From Hydrogenophilales bacterium 16-61-112 (GTDB taxonomy: Bacteria > Pseudomonadota > Gammaproteobacteria > Burkholderiales > Thiobacillaceae): DNA of 36,715 nt. This document shows, in pieces, positions 24,746 through 33,475 of the stretch. A program made the position numbers and the translations under genes. Position 1 is the stretch's first letter, and every line of letters starts with the position of its first letter. The notes beneath the pieces are model-generated. The model saw only the letters and a program-made list of their open reading frames with translations, searched no databases and was not told the DNA's origin. The DNA is taken from positions 1-36,715 of the forward strand of contig NCHD01000042.1 of assembly GCA_002257045.1 (NCBI GenBank), written 5' to 3'.

Positions 24746-26416
24746 ATGCCTGGTGGAAATTGTTCGTTCGCACAAGGCGCACGTGGAATGCGACGGTTGA
24801 TTGGCTCGTCCATTTCGCTCCTCTTGGCGACGTCCTTCCCGGTCTGGGCATCTGACGCCGAATGGCTTTATAAAATCAAACCGGGCGATACGCTGATCAA
24901 TGTAGCGTCAGCCTATCTGAAGAATCCCAACGACTGGCCCAGACTGCAAACACTCAATCAGGTGCACAATCCGAAGCGGCTCAAGCCGGGCAGCCTGTTG
25001 CGACTGCCCGTGGGCTTGTTGAAACGTGAAGCGGCGCTGGCAGAGGTGGTTTATGTCCAGGGCAAGGTTAGCCGCACACCGAAGAAAGGTGCCCAGAGCC
25101 TCCTGTCCCTGGACGATCAACTACAGGTGGGCGATGTTATCGAAACCTCTGACAACGCGAGCGTGTCCCTGCGTTTTGTAGACGGATCGCGGCTATTACT
25201 TACCCCAGGCACCCGCGGGATCCTGGCCGAGATGATCCTTTTCGGCAAAACGGGCATGGCGCGAACCGTGATCGAAATGCATCGCGGTAGCATCGATACC
25301 CGGGTGACGAAGCAATCAGAGCCCGCCGCACGCTATGAAATCAAATCACGCCCGCTCAATCTGTCCGTGCGTGGAACCGATTTTCGCATCCGTATAAACG
25401 ACTCGAATCAGGCCGCAACAGCCGAGGTGCTGGAAGGCCTTGTCGCAGCACGTGGCATGCGCGGGAACGCAGTCGCAGTGCCTGGCGGGTACGGCACGCT
25501 CGCTGTTCCGGGGGGGATGCCTCGTGCACCTCTTGCACTTGTGGCGGCGCCTGATCTGAGCCGTTTACCAGACTTGATTGAACGACTGCCATTACGTTTT
25601 ACATTGTCGCCCAATCCGGGCGTTACGCGCTATCGCGCCCAGGTGTACGCGGATCGCTCATTCGAGCACCTGCTGCTGGACGGCGTATTCGATAACAACC
25701 AGGCAAAATGGGCGGACTTGCCCGATGGACGTTATGTGTTGCGCATGCGTGCGCTCGATCAAAATGGCTTGGAAGGAATGAATGCTGATCGTGAATTCGT
25801 GCTCAATGCGCGCCCCGAGCCGCCTTTTATCAGCGCGCCGCTCAACGGTCAGAAATCTTATGGTTCAGAGGCCTTGCTGCGATGGACAGCATCCTTGACG
25901 GCGCAGACTTATCATATTCAGGTATCAACGACACCCGATTTCCAGGACAAGCTGGCGGATCTGACGGGGCTGACCACGACTGAGCATGCATTACCGCTTG
26001 CGCCAGGCCAATATTACTGGCGCATCGCTGCAGTTGCGGCCGGGCAGGATCACGGTCCATTCAGCGATGTACAGGGCTTCTCCCAGCGAAAAATTCCCGA
26101 GAGCCCAAAAATGGAGGCGCCCGCGATCCAGGACGAGCACGTGGTGTTCCGCTGGGCGGCCGGCGAGCTGGGCAGCCAGTTTCAGTTGCAGATCGCTCGC
26201 GATCCCGAATTTTCACAGCCGATTCTGGACAAGGTTATCGACACCGAACAAATCCAGATCGATCGACCCGAGCCCGGCGCCTATTATCTGCGGATCAAGA
26301 CGATCGATGCGGACGGTTTCGCCGGGCCTTTCGGGGCGCCGCAAAAACTGGACATCCCTGCGTCGAAATGGTGGATGCTTTTTTTCCTCCTGCTTCCGCT
26401 ACCTTTTGTGATGTAA
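24746..26416 (+). CDS. LysM and FecR domain protein with C-terminal membrane anchor
   Basis: A 556-residue exported protein. After a signal peptide (ending VWAS near residue 36) comes a LysM domain (YKIKPGDTLINVASAYL to GSLLRLPVG, about residues 42-90), expected to bind peptidoglycan. A FecR domain follows (about residues 98-225, VQGKVSR, GDVIETSDNASVSLRFVDGS, VRGTDFRI). Two or three beta-sandwich repeats of fibronectin type come next (key motifs RYRAQVYADRSFEH, YHIQVSTTPDFQD, FQLQIARDPEFSQ). A last hydrophobic segment (WWMLFFLLLPLPF) could anchor it. The start at 24746 has GGGGAG 7 bases upstream; the ATG at 24788 is an alternative. It precedes a CHASE2 c-di-GMP gene, a pairing I associate with envelope sensing. 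The role is inferred. Confidence 0.82.
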   Translation: MPGGNCSFAQGARGMRRLIGSSISLLLATSFPVWASDAEWLYKIKPGDTLINVASAYLKNPNDWPRLQTLNQVHNPKRLKPGSLLRLPVGLLKREAALAEVVYVQGKVSRTPKKGAQSLLSLDDQLQVGDVIETSDNASVSLRFVDGSRLLLTPGTRGILAEMILFGKTGMARTVIEMHRGSIDTRVTKQSEPAARYEIKSRPLNLSVRGTDFRIRINDSNQAATAEVLEGLVAARGMRGNAVAVPGGYGTLAVPGGMPRAPLALVAAPDLSRLPDLIERLPLRFTLSPNPGVTRYRAQVYADRSFEHLLLDGVFDNNQAKWADLPDGRYVLRMRALDQNGLEGMNADREFVLNARPEPPFISAPLNGQKSYGSEALLRWTASLTAQTYHIQVSTTPDFQDKLADLTGLTTTEHALPLAPGQYYWRIAAVAAGQDHGPFSDVQGFSQRKIPESPKMEAPAIQDEHVVFRWAAGELGSQFQLQIARDPEFSQPILDKVIDTEQIQIDRPEPGAYYLRIKTIDADGFAGPFGAPQKLDIPASKWWMLFFLLLPLPFVM

Positions 26417-26476
26417 GGTCGCAAAATTTATAAGTCGATCAAGCCACCAGCCATAGCCCTCAGGGCCATTTCCATT

Positions 26477-28987
26477 TTGTGGATACCGCTGCTAGCCCTG
26501 GCGCTGGCAAGTGTGCTGAGCTTCACTTCTTTGTATAAGCAATTGGAAGCGTTGTCCCTGGATGCAAATATGCGACTGGTAGCGGACAGCCATTATTTTA
26601 AGGATGTCCTGGTTATCGATATTGATGACGCATCCTTGCAGGAATTGCTGCCTTTTTTTGGTGAGTGGCCGTATAAACGGGACACCTACGCCATGTTGGT
26701 CGATTACCTGAGCGAGATGGGGGCTTCAGCCGTAGCGTTCGACATCGTTTTTTCCGACCCTCGCGAAGGCGATGAACGCTTTGGAGAAGCCATCGCACGC
26801 GCCGGGAACGTGGTACTGGCTGCAACTGCACTCAGCGAAGCTGGAACGAACAGGCAGACTGGAGCCGCTCTGAATGAACTGGCCTGGCAGCCCCCTCCCA
26901 ATCTTGGTGCTTACACATGGCCAGGCGTACAACTCCCCCTGCCAGTCATCACCCAGACTGCGTCTGCACGTGTGCATGTTGGCATCATTTCCGTGTTGGC
27001 CGACAGCGATGGCACGTTTCGCCGCTTTCCCCTGTTTCATCGGATCGATGGACAATATTTGCCCAGCTTGCCGCTTGCCGCCTATTTCAGTGGCGGATCC
27101 AGGCCAAGCATTCAGATCAAAGAAGATGGCACAACGCAGGTTGGGAGTCTTGCTTGGTCGACAGACAAAGAGGGCGCCGCGCAACTTTTTTTTCCACGCA
27201 ATAAAAACTCGGTCCTAACCATCCCCTTTTCGCGAGTGGCAAAGGCCATGCTGGGTCTCCCGGGGCAGGAACTGGAACCGAGCCTGATCAGCGGCAAAAC
27301 CATTTTTATCGGCAGCACTGCTTCGTATTCCGACCGGGTGTTCACGCCGGTAGGGGAGATGGCAGGCGTCCACCTTCTTGCCATCGCCCATCAATCCCTG
27401 GCAAACAATCTTCTGATTGCTCCGCGCGACGGGCGATGGACAGGCGCATTGTTACTGGTGGCGCTGCTGCCTTCGCTGCTGCTGATGTGGCAACCCCGCC
27501 GGTCAGCACTGGCTGGAACGAAACTCAGCCTTGCCGCAGCCGGGGTGATCTATGGCAGTCATCTCGCGCTGCTTTACGGACTTACGCAGGAAAGCCCGTT
27601 GCTACTCCCGCTTACGGTGGTGCTGACCGCGAACATTCTGGAGGCCCTACGCGCAGTTCGTCTGCGGAACGAAGACCAAAAAACAGAAATTCATGCCCTG
27701 GCCAATGATGATCTGTTGACCCATTTACCCAACCGATTTTCCTTGCAGGGGCAGTTGGCCCATGCCATTGAGTTTGCGCAGACAACCCATGGCTACCTCG
27801 CCGTGCTATTGATTGGTTTCAATGATTTCAGAACCATCAACAACGCGCTAGGCCACGAAATCGGAGACCAACTCTTGTCCGAAGCGGCGACCCGGTTGCG
27901 CACCGCTGTCCAGTCCGCCGATATCGTCGCGCGCCTGGGTGGAGATGAATTTGTCATCGCCACGCTGTCCGATGAAATCTCTGCCATGAAATACGCAAAC
28001 ACTATCCTCAGCGCGCTCACCCAACCTTATTGCCTGGCCAAGCAGGAACTGCATGTCAGCGCCAATATCGGCATCAGCCTGTATCCTGCCGATGGCAAGG
28101 ATGTCGCCACCTTGTTAAGGCAGGCAGATACCGCCATGCGCGAGGCCAAGGCGCAGGGACGAAATACCTCAAGACTTTTTACCCCCGATTTCAGTCACAT
28201 GGCTTTGGAACGCCTGCTGGTCGAGAATCAGTTGTGTCACGCATTGGCACGAAATGAAATGGTTCTGTTTTATCAGCCGCAAATCGACATGCGATCGGGG
28301 GGCATGACTGGCGTCGAAGCCCTGATTCGCTGGAACCATCCTGCACATGGCCTGCTGGGCCCCGATCACTTCATTCCCATCGCGGAAAACACCGAATTAA
28401 TCCTGCCCTTGGGGGAATGGGTTTTGCGTACCGCCTGCCAGCAAATGCGTGCATGGCAACTGGCTGGGCTCACGCATATCCAGCGCGTGGCAGTCAACTT
28501 GTCGGTTCGGCAATTTGAGCAACCCGGATTTCCGGCCCTTGTCGCCAGTGTTCTCAAGGAAACGCAGCTCGATGCCTGTCATTTGGAGCTTGAAATCACC
28601 GAGTCCGTGGCGATGAAAGATATGGGTCGCAGCATCGAAATCCTCAATGTCCTGCGCGGCATGGGCATCTCTCTCGCCCTGGACGATTTTGGCACCGGCT
28701 ATTCTTCTCTGACCTATTTCAAGTTGCTTCCACTCACCAGCCTTAAAATTGACAAATCCTTTGTCCGCAACGTCGAGACCGATCGTTACGATGCGGAAAT
28801 TTGTTTGGCGACGATCAACATGGCGCGTAAGCTCGGCTTAAAGGTCATCGCCGAAGGGATCGAGACGTCTGGTCAATTCCGGTTTTTACTCGATATCGAG
28901 TGCGACGAAGCGCAGGGCTACCTCATTAGCAAGCCGCTGTCGGCTGAAGATTTTGCACGGTTTCAGCTACCCACAAGTTTGGTCTGA
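26477..28987 (+). CDS. CHASE2-GGDEF-EAL membrane c-di-GMP protein
   Basis: About 836 residues from a TTG at 26477. An N-terminal helix is followed by a CHASE2 extracytoplasmic sensor (VLVIDIDDASLQELLPFFGEWPYKRD; GASAVAFDIVFSDPR; AGVHLLAIAHQSL), three membrane helices at about 318-395, a GGDEF domain (RLGGDEFVIATL, near residue 488) and an EAL domain (GVEALIRWNHP near residue 612; ELEITESVAM; LDDFGTGYSSL; LKIDKSFV; VIAEGIET). Both catalytic motifs are intact, so it could make or degrade c-di-GMP. No ATG or GTG fits the N-terminus. The frame is open back to the upstream gene's TAA at 26414-26416, so the real start may be an ATT at 26426 behind TAAGGT, or the TTG. It probably responds to the LysM-FecR neighbour. 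Confidence 0.88.
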   Translation: MWIPLLALALASVLSFTSLYKQLEALSLDANMRLVADSHYFKDVLVIDIDDASLQELLPFFGEWPYKRDTYAMLVDYLSEMGASAVAFDIVFSDPREGDERFGEAIARAGNVVLAATALSEAGTNRQTGAALNELAWQPPPNLGAYTWPGVQLPLPVITQTASARVHVGIISVLADSDGTFRRFPLFHRIDGQYLPSLPLAAYFSGGSRPSIQIKEDGTTQVGSLAWSTDKEGAAQLFFPRNKNSVLTIPFSRVAKAMLGLPGQELEPSLISGKTIFIGSTASYSDRVFTPVGEMAGVHLLAIAHQSLANNLLIAPRDGRWTGALLLVALLPSLLLMWQPRRSALAGTKLSLAAAGVIYGSHLALLYGLTQESPLLLPLTVVLTANILEALRAVRLRNEDQKTEIHALANDDLLTHLPNRFSLQGQLAHAIEFAQTTHGYLAVLLIGFNDFRTINNALGHEIGDQLLSEAATRLRTAVQSADIVARLGGDEFVIATLSDEISAMKYANTILSALTQPYCLAKQELHVSANIGISLYPADGKDVATLLRQADTAMREAKAQGRNTSRLFTPDFSHMALERLLVENQLCHALARNEMVLFYQPQIDMRSGGMTGVEALIRWNHPAHGLLGPDHFIPIAENTELILPLGEWVLRTACQQMRAWQLAGLTHIQRVAVNLSVRQFEQPGFPALVASVLKETQLDACHLELEITESVAMKDMGRSIEILNVLRGMGISLALDDFGTGYSSLTYFKLLPLTSLKIDKSFVRNVETDRYDAEICLATINMARKLGLKVIAEGIETSGQFRFLLDIECDEAQGYLISKPLSAEDFARFQLPTSLV

Positions 28988-29304
28988 GGGAGGGTTTGGA
29001 AATCTGTCAATTCAGTGCCTTCCCGCAACAGCGATATAACGCAAAAAGGTGTCATGACTAGTTGTCAGCTAGCCCCAGTTTCTTAGATGCCCGTGGCGTT
29101 CGTATCACTGAAAATATTTCCTCTTATTCCCACATAGAAAACTTCGATTGAGATTAGACGTCTGTCAGTGCTGGCTGATGCGACCTTCGGAGTACCATTT
29201 GCCACACTAAATCGGTCTTGAAATCCGGCTATCTGGGGCGTTGCAAAGCCTTGGGCTCCAGATATTCCAAAAATGGCTTTGCTTCAAACGGATGGAGGAA
29301 ACTA
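28988..29304 (+). other. 317-base non-coding leader region before qmoA
   Basis: No plausible gene is seen. It holds small palindromes near 29051-29067 (GTCATGAC and TGAC-TAGTT-GTCA) that could be protein-binding sites, an AT-rich stretch at 29110-29150, and a hairpin at 29243-29282. No convincing -35/-10 pair stands out. Its length and position suggest that it carries the promoter and leader of the qmo-hdr operon. Confidence 0.6.
29243..29282 (+). promoter_or_regulatory. Stem-loop in the qmoA leader
   Basis: GCAAAGCC at 29243-29250 pairs with GGCTTTGC at 29275-29282. The stem continues with TTGG (29251-29254) against CCAA (29267-29270), leaving a 4-base bulge and a 12-base loop. It ends 11 bases before the GGAGGAA ribosome-binding site of qmoA. 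No T-run follows, so it is not a terminator; it may stabilise the mRNA or control translation. Confidence 0.5.
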
Positions 29305-30588
29305 ATGACGGACATCGTTGCGACCAACGAAACCATACTCGTGGTGGGCGGCGGCATCTCCGGCATGACCGCTGCGCTCGAAGCAGCCGAAACCGGCAAG
29401 AATGTCGTTCTGGTTGAGAAAAACCCCGCGCTTGGCGGGCGAACATCCCAGCTGTACCGCTACTTTCCCAAACTGTGTCATCCCACCTGCGGCCTGGAAA
29501 TCAACCAGCGCCGCCTGAAAAACAATCCTCGCATCCGCGTGCTGACCTTGGCCGAAGTGACCGGCCTTGAGGGCGCGACCGGCAATTACAACGCAACGAT
29601 CAAGATCCGGCCGCGTTACGTGAACGAGAACTGCACCGGTTGCGGTGATTGCGAGCGCGCAGTTGAAACCGAAGTGCCGGACCCGTTCAACTACAACATG
29701 GGTATGCACAAGGCGGCTTATCTGCCCAATTCAATGGCGTATCCGCAGCGATATGTGCTGGATCCCGCGATCATCGGCACGGCCGACGCCGACAAGGCCA
29801 AGGCCGCCTGCAAATACGGCGCGATCGATCTCGACATGAAAGAGGAAACGATTCAGGTCAAGGCGGGTGCGGTGATCTGGGCGACCGGCTGGCAGCCTTA
29901 CGATGCGGCGAAAATCCAGCCCTACGGCTATGGTCGTTTCAAGAACGTGATTACCAGTGTCGAATTCGAGCGACTGGCCGACATCCACGGCCCCACCGGT
30001 GGCAAGATCCTGCGTCCGTCCGACGGCAAGGAAGCAAAAAACATCGCCTTCATCCAGTGCGCCGGCTCGCGCGACGAAAATCATCTGCGGCATTGCTCGC
30101 GCATCTGCTGCATGGCCTCGCTGAAGCAGACCCATTACGTGCGCGAGAAATACCCGGAAGACGGCAAGTCGACCATCTACTACATCGACATCCGCGCCAT
30201 CGACCGCTTCGAGGATTTCTACCAGAAGGTACAGGCCGATCCCTCGGTGAGTTTCATCAAGTCCAAGGTGGCCAAAGTCACCGAAGACGAGCACGGCAAT
30301 CCGGTGTGCCATGGCGTCGACACGGAAGGCTACAAGCGCTACACCACACCGCATGACCTGGTGGTGCTGGCAGTGGGCATGGAGCCCTCGGTCAAGGGCA
30401 TCAACATTCCCGGCCACATCGTGGCGGACTCAAGCGGCTTCATTGAGGCCGACCCGGCCAATGGCGCAGTGTTCGGAGCGGGCTGCGCGACGAACGCGCT
30501 GGACGTCAACCGTGCTGTGCAATCGGCCACGGCGGCGGCATTGAGAGCCATCCAGGTAGTCAATAAAGTAGCAAAGGCGGAGGCTTAA
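29305..30588 (+). CDS. qmoA: QmoA/HdrA-like FAD iron-sulfur protein
   Basis: A 427-residue cytoplasmic flavoprotein related to HdrA and to QmoA, a subunit of the complex that links APS reductase to the quinone pool in sulfate reducers and sulfur oxidisers. The FAD-binding motif is GGGISG (residues 15-20), followed by EKNPALGGR. Cysteine groups include CHPTCG, a CTGCGDC cluster motif and CAGSRDENHLRHCSRICC, the HdrA-type signature. A C-terminal stretch AGCATNALDVNRAVQSATAAA completes the FAD fold. The ATG at 29305 has GGAGGAA 4 bases upstream; the longer reading lacks a ribosome-binding site. qmoB follows 2 bases after the stop. QmoA is preferred over general HdrA because of its short size and the QmoB-type neighbour. 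Confidence 0.88.
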   Translation: MTDIVATNETILVVGGGISGMTAALEAAETGKNVVLVEKNPALGGRTSQLYRYFPKLCHPTCGLEINQRRLKNNPRIRVLTLAEVTGLEGATGNYNATIKIRPRYVNENCTGCGDCERAVETEVPDPFNYNMGMHKAAYLPNSMAYPQRYVLDPAIIGTADADKAKAACKYGAIDLDMKEETIQVKAGAVIWATGWQPYDAAKIQPYGYGRFKNVITSVEFERLADIHGPTGGKILRPSDGKEAKNIAFIQCAGSRDENHLRHCSRICCMASLKQTHYVREKYPEDGKSTIYYIDIRAIDRFEDFYQKVQADPSVSFIKSKVAKVTEDEHGNPVCHGVDTEGYKRYTTPHDLVVLAVGMEPSVKGINIPGHIVADSSGFIEADPANGAVFGAGCATNALDVNRAVQSATAAALRAIQVVNKVAKAEA

Positions 30589-30590
30589 AC

Positions 30591-32822
30591 ATGGCTGACA
30601 TTAAAGTCGCAGCGTATATCTGCAAGGGCTGCGGACTCGGTGAGCGTCTGGACGCGGATGCGCTGGTGAAAATTGCGCAAAAAGATGGCAAGGTGCCGCT
30701 GGCGAAGTCGCACGATTTTCTGTGCAATGCCGATGGCGTGGCGATGATCCAGAACGACATCACCAATGAGGGGGTCACTCACATCATGATTGGCGCCTGT
30801 TCGCGTCGGGCCAAGACTGAAGCATTTTTCTTCCCCGAAAATGCCGTGGCGCGCGCCAACTTGCGCGAAGGCGTGATCTGGATTCGTCCCGATACCGACG
30901 AGGCGCGCGAAACCACGCAGGAGATGGCGGAAGACTATATCCGCATGGGCTGTGCTGAAGTCAAGGCAATGACTGCACCGACCGCCAACGCTGCGGCTGG
31001 CAGCAGCAAGACACTGCTGGTCGTGGGCGGTGGCGTGACCGGGATGACCACCGCGATCGAAGCGTCAAAAACCGGCTACCCGGTGGTGCTGGTGGAAAAA
31101 ACCGGCGCGCTCGGCGGCTGGGCGGCAAAGCTCTACAAGCGCGTGCCGGTGCACGAGCCGTACAAATCGCCCGCTGATACCGGCGTCGGCGAACTGGTTT
31201 CGCAGGTGCTGGGCGACAGCAACATCAAGGTGTATCTGAACGCGACCGTCGCCAAAACCGACGGTGCACCGGGTCGCTTTGTGGTCGACATCGCTACCGA
31301 ATCGGGTGCCACGCATACCGAAGACATCGGCGCGATTGTGCAGGCGAGCGGCTTCACCCTGTACGACATGAACAAGTTGCCGGAACTCGGTGCCGGCAAG
31401 TCGGCCAATGTGGTCGATCAAGCCGGCCTCGAAGCGCTGGCGATTGCTGCGGCATCGGGCGACGGCGTGATCCGCCGCCCGTCGGACAACCAGCCGGTGA
31501 AATCGGTGGTGTTTGTGCAATGTGCTGGTCAGCGCGATCCCAGCGGCACGCACTTGGCGTATTGCTCGGGCTACTGCTGCAACACCAGCATCAAGCAGGC
31601 GATGTACTTCAAGGATGCCAACCCAAGCATTGACACCACGATCATCTACAGCGACTTGCGCACGCCTGGTAATGGCGAGGACTTCTACCGCAGCGCGCAG
31701 GAAAAGGGCGTCATTTTCACCAAGGGCAAGGTCGCAGAAGTGGTGCCGAACGGTGCCACCAGCACGGTGAAATTTAACGACCTGATACTGGGCGACACAG
31801 ACGCCTCCATTCTGGATGTGGATCTGGTGGTGCTCGCCACCGGCCAGGTACCGAACTCGGGTATCAATATCGACGCCCCGGCTGGGGTGGAAGAAGAGGG
31901 CGTGGTCCAAATCAAGCCGATTTCCATCCTCAATCTGACCTACCGTCAGGGCAAGGACGTTCCGCAGCTGAAGCAGGGTTTCACTGACTCGCATTTCATC
32001 TGCTTTCCCTACGAAACCCGCCGCACCGGCATCTACACTGCCGGCCCGGTGCGCCGCCCGATGGACATCGCGCAGGCGCGCGAAGACGCCACCGGTGCTG
32101 CACTTAAATCGATTCAGGCGCTTGAAAACGCCGAACTGGGTCGTGCCGCGCACCCACGCTCAGGGGACCTGTCCTTCCCCAAAGTACGGCTCGAAGGCTG
32201 TACCCAGTGCAAACGCTGCACGGTGGAATGCCCGTTCGGCGCCATCGACGAAGATGAAAAGCGCTTCCCGGTATTCAATGAATCGCGCTGCCGGCGTTGC
32301 GGCACCTGCATGGGTGCCTGCCCGGTGCGGGTGATCTCATTCGAGAACTACTCAGTCAACACCGTTGGCGCGCAGATCAAGGCGGTCGATATGCCTGATG
32401 AGTTCTCTGAAAAGCCGCGCATCCTGATTCTGGCGTGCGAGAACGATGCTTATCCGGCACTCGACATGGCTGGCATGAGCCGAAACGAGTATTCGGCCTT
32501 TGTGCGCATCATTCCGATCCGCTGCCTGGGTTCGGTCAACACGATCTGGATCACCGACGCATTGAACGCCGGTTACGACGGCGTGATGCTGATGGGCTGC
32601 AAATCCGGCGACGAGTACCAGTGTCACTTCGTCAAAGGCTCAGAGTTGGGTCGCGTGCGCATGTCCAAAATCGACGACACGCTGAAAACGCTGAACCTGG
32701 AATCGGAGCGCGTGCGCGACCTCGAAGTCGCGATTACCGACATCGAGCGGGTGCCCGAGATGATCAACAAGTATGCCGCCGAGCTGGTTGCCGTTGGCCC
32801 CAGCCCGTTCAAGGGTTTCTAG
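30591..32822 (+). CDS. qmoB: QmoB/HdrA-MvhD-like FAD iron-sulfur protein
   Basis: A 743-residue partner of QmoA. An N-terminal region has ICKGCGLG and a further cysteine in GACSRR (about residues 1-130). The FAD-binding motif GGGVTG lies near residue 145, with the HdrA-type cysteine signature CAGQRDPSGTHLAYCSGYCC near 310-330. Two [4Fe-4S] motifs, CTQCKRCTVECP (about 537) and CRRCGTCMGACP (about 566), follow. The C-terminus (about 610-743) is an MvhD-like electron-transfer domain with cysteines in LACEND, RCLGSVN and MGCKSGDEYQCHF. This HdrA plus ferredoxin plus MvhD order and length are those of QmoB. GGAGG at 30579-30583, inside the end of qmoA, serves as its ribosome-binding site. Confidence 0.9.
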   Translation: MADIKVAAYICKGCGLGERLDADALVKIAQKDGKVPLAKSHDFLCNADGVAMIQNDITNEGVTHIMIGACSRRAKTEAFFFPENAVARANLREGVIWIRPDTDEARETTQEMAEDYIRMGCAEVKAMTAPTANAAAGSSKTLLVVGGGVTGMTTAIEASKTGYPVVLVEKTGALGGWAAKLYKRVPVHEPYKSPADTGVGELVSQVLGDSNIKVYLNATVAKTDGAPGRFVVDIATESGATHTEDIGAIVQASGFTLYDMNKLPELGAGKSANVVDQAGLEALAIAAASGDGVIRRPSDNQPVKSVVFVQCAGQRDPSGTHLAYCSGYCCNTSIKQAMYFKDANPSIDTTIIYSDLRTPGNGEDFYRSAQEKGVIFTKGKVAEVVPNGATSTVKFNDLILGDTDASILDVDLVVLATGQVPNSGINIDAPAGVEEEGVVQIKPISILNLTYRQGKDVPQLKQGFTDSHFICFPYETRRTGIYTAGPVRRPMDIAQAREDATGAALKSIQALENAELGRAAHPRSGDLSFPKVRLEGCTQCKRCTVECPFGAIDEDEKRFPVFNESRCRRCGTCMGACPVRVISFENYSVNTVGAQIKAVDMPDEFSEKPRILILACENDAYPALDMAGMSRNEYSAFVRIIPIRCLGSVNTIWITDALNAGYDGVMLMGCKSGDEYQCHFVKGSELGRVRMSKIDDTLKTLNLESERVRDLEVAITDIERVPEMINKYAAELVAVGPSPFKGF

Positions 32823-32832
32823 GAGTTAACGC

Positions 32833-33465
32833 ATGAGCGCAAATACTGCCGTTGCGGATAAATACCGCAACAACTTCCTGAAGGAAATCGAAGAACAGGT
32901 CGAGATGGGCGACTGGGTGAAGATGTGCATGCAATGCGGCGTCTGCTCTGGCTCCTGCCCGACCAACTTCCAGAGCGCGTGGGAACATCCGCCGCAGGAA
33001 TTGTTCATGATGATTCGCGCCGGCAAGCGTGAAGAAGTCCTGACCTCGAGCTCGATGTGGAACTGTACGTCCTGCTATAACTGCATCGTGCGTTGCCCGC
33101 GCAAGATTCCAATCACCCACATCATGCACGGCATCGCCGAATACGCGCACCGCATCGGCCTGGCGCCGAAGATGCAGGCGACGCGCTTCTTCAGCGGCCT
33201 GTTCTGGAAAAACTGCACCCAGACCGGCCGCGTCAACGAACTTAAGTTGTCGATGGGGCTGTACTTCAAAGATGGCTTTGCCTCGGGGATCAGGGAAGGC
33301 ATGAAAATGAAGGACATCGCGATCGGGATGGTGCTGGCCAAGCGCCTTAATCCGTTCGAGTTGTTTGGCGGCCACAAGTGCAAGGATCAAAAAGGCATCC
33401 AGGCGATGCTGAAAAAAGCCTACGAAATCGAACACGCACGTAAAGCCGCCAAGATGGCAGGCTGA
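32833..33465 (+). CDS. hdrC: HdrC-like iron-sulfur protein, soluble
   Basis: A 210-residue protein with two classic [4Fe-4S] motifs: CMQCGVCSGSCP (about residues 33-44) and CTSCYNCIVRCP (about residues 79-90). The rest is helical and basic. No transmembrane segment is present, so it matches soluble HdrC and not the full QmoC, which adds a cytochrome b/HdrE-like membrane domain. It should pass electrons between the QmoAB flavoproteins and the HdrB-like partner encoded next. A strong AGGAG (32821-32825) precedes the ATG; the gap from qmoB is 10 bases. Confidence 0.88.
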   Translation: MSANTAVADKYRNNFLKEIEEQVEMGDWVKMCMQCGVCSGSCPTNFQSAWEHPPQELFMMIRAGKREEVLTSSSMWNCTSCYNCIVRCPRKIPITHIMHGIAEYAHRIGLAPKMQATRFFSGLFWKNCTQTGRVNELKLSMGLYFKDGFASGIREGMKMKDIAIGMVLAKRLNPFELFGGHKCKDQKGIQAMLKKAYEIEHARKAAKMAG

Positions 33466-33475
33466 GGAGAGAACA

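Noticed and set aside
29051..29067. Small palindromes in the qmoA leader as a defined operator
   Set aside because: They are short and match no regulator site I can name; they are noted only in the intergenic entry.
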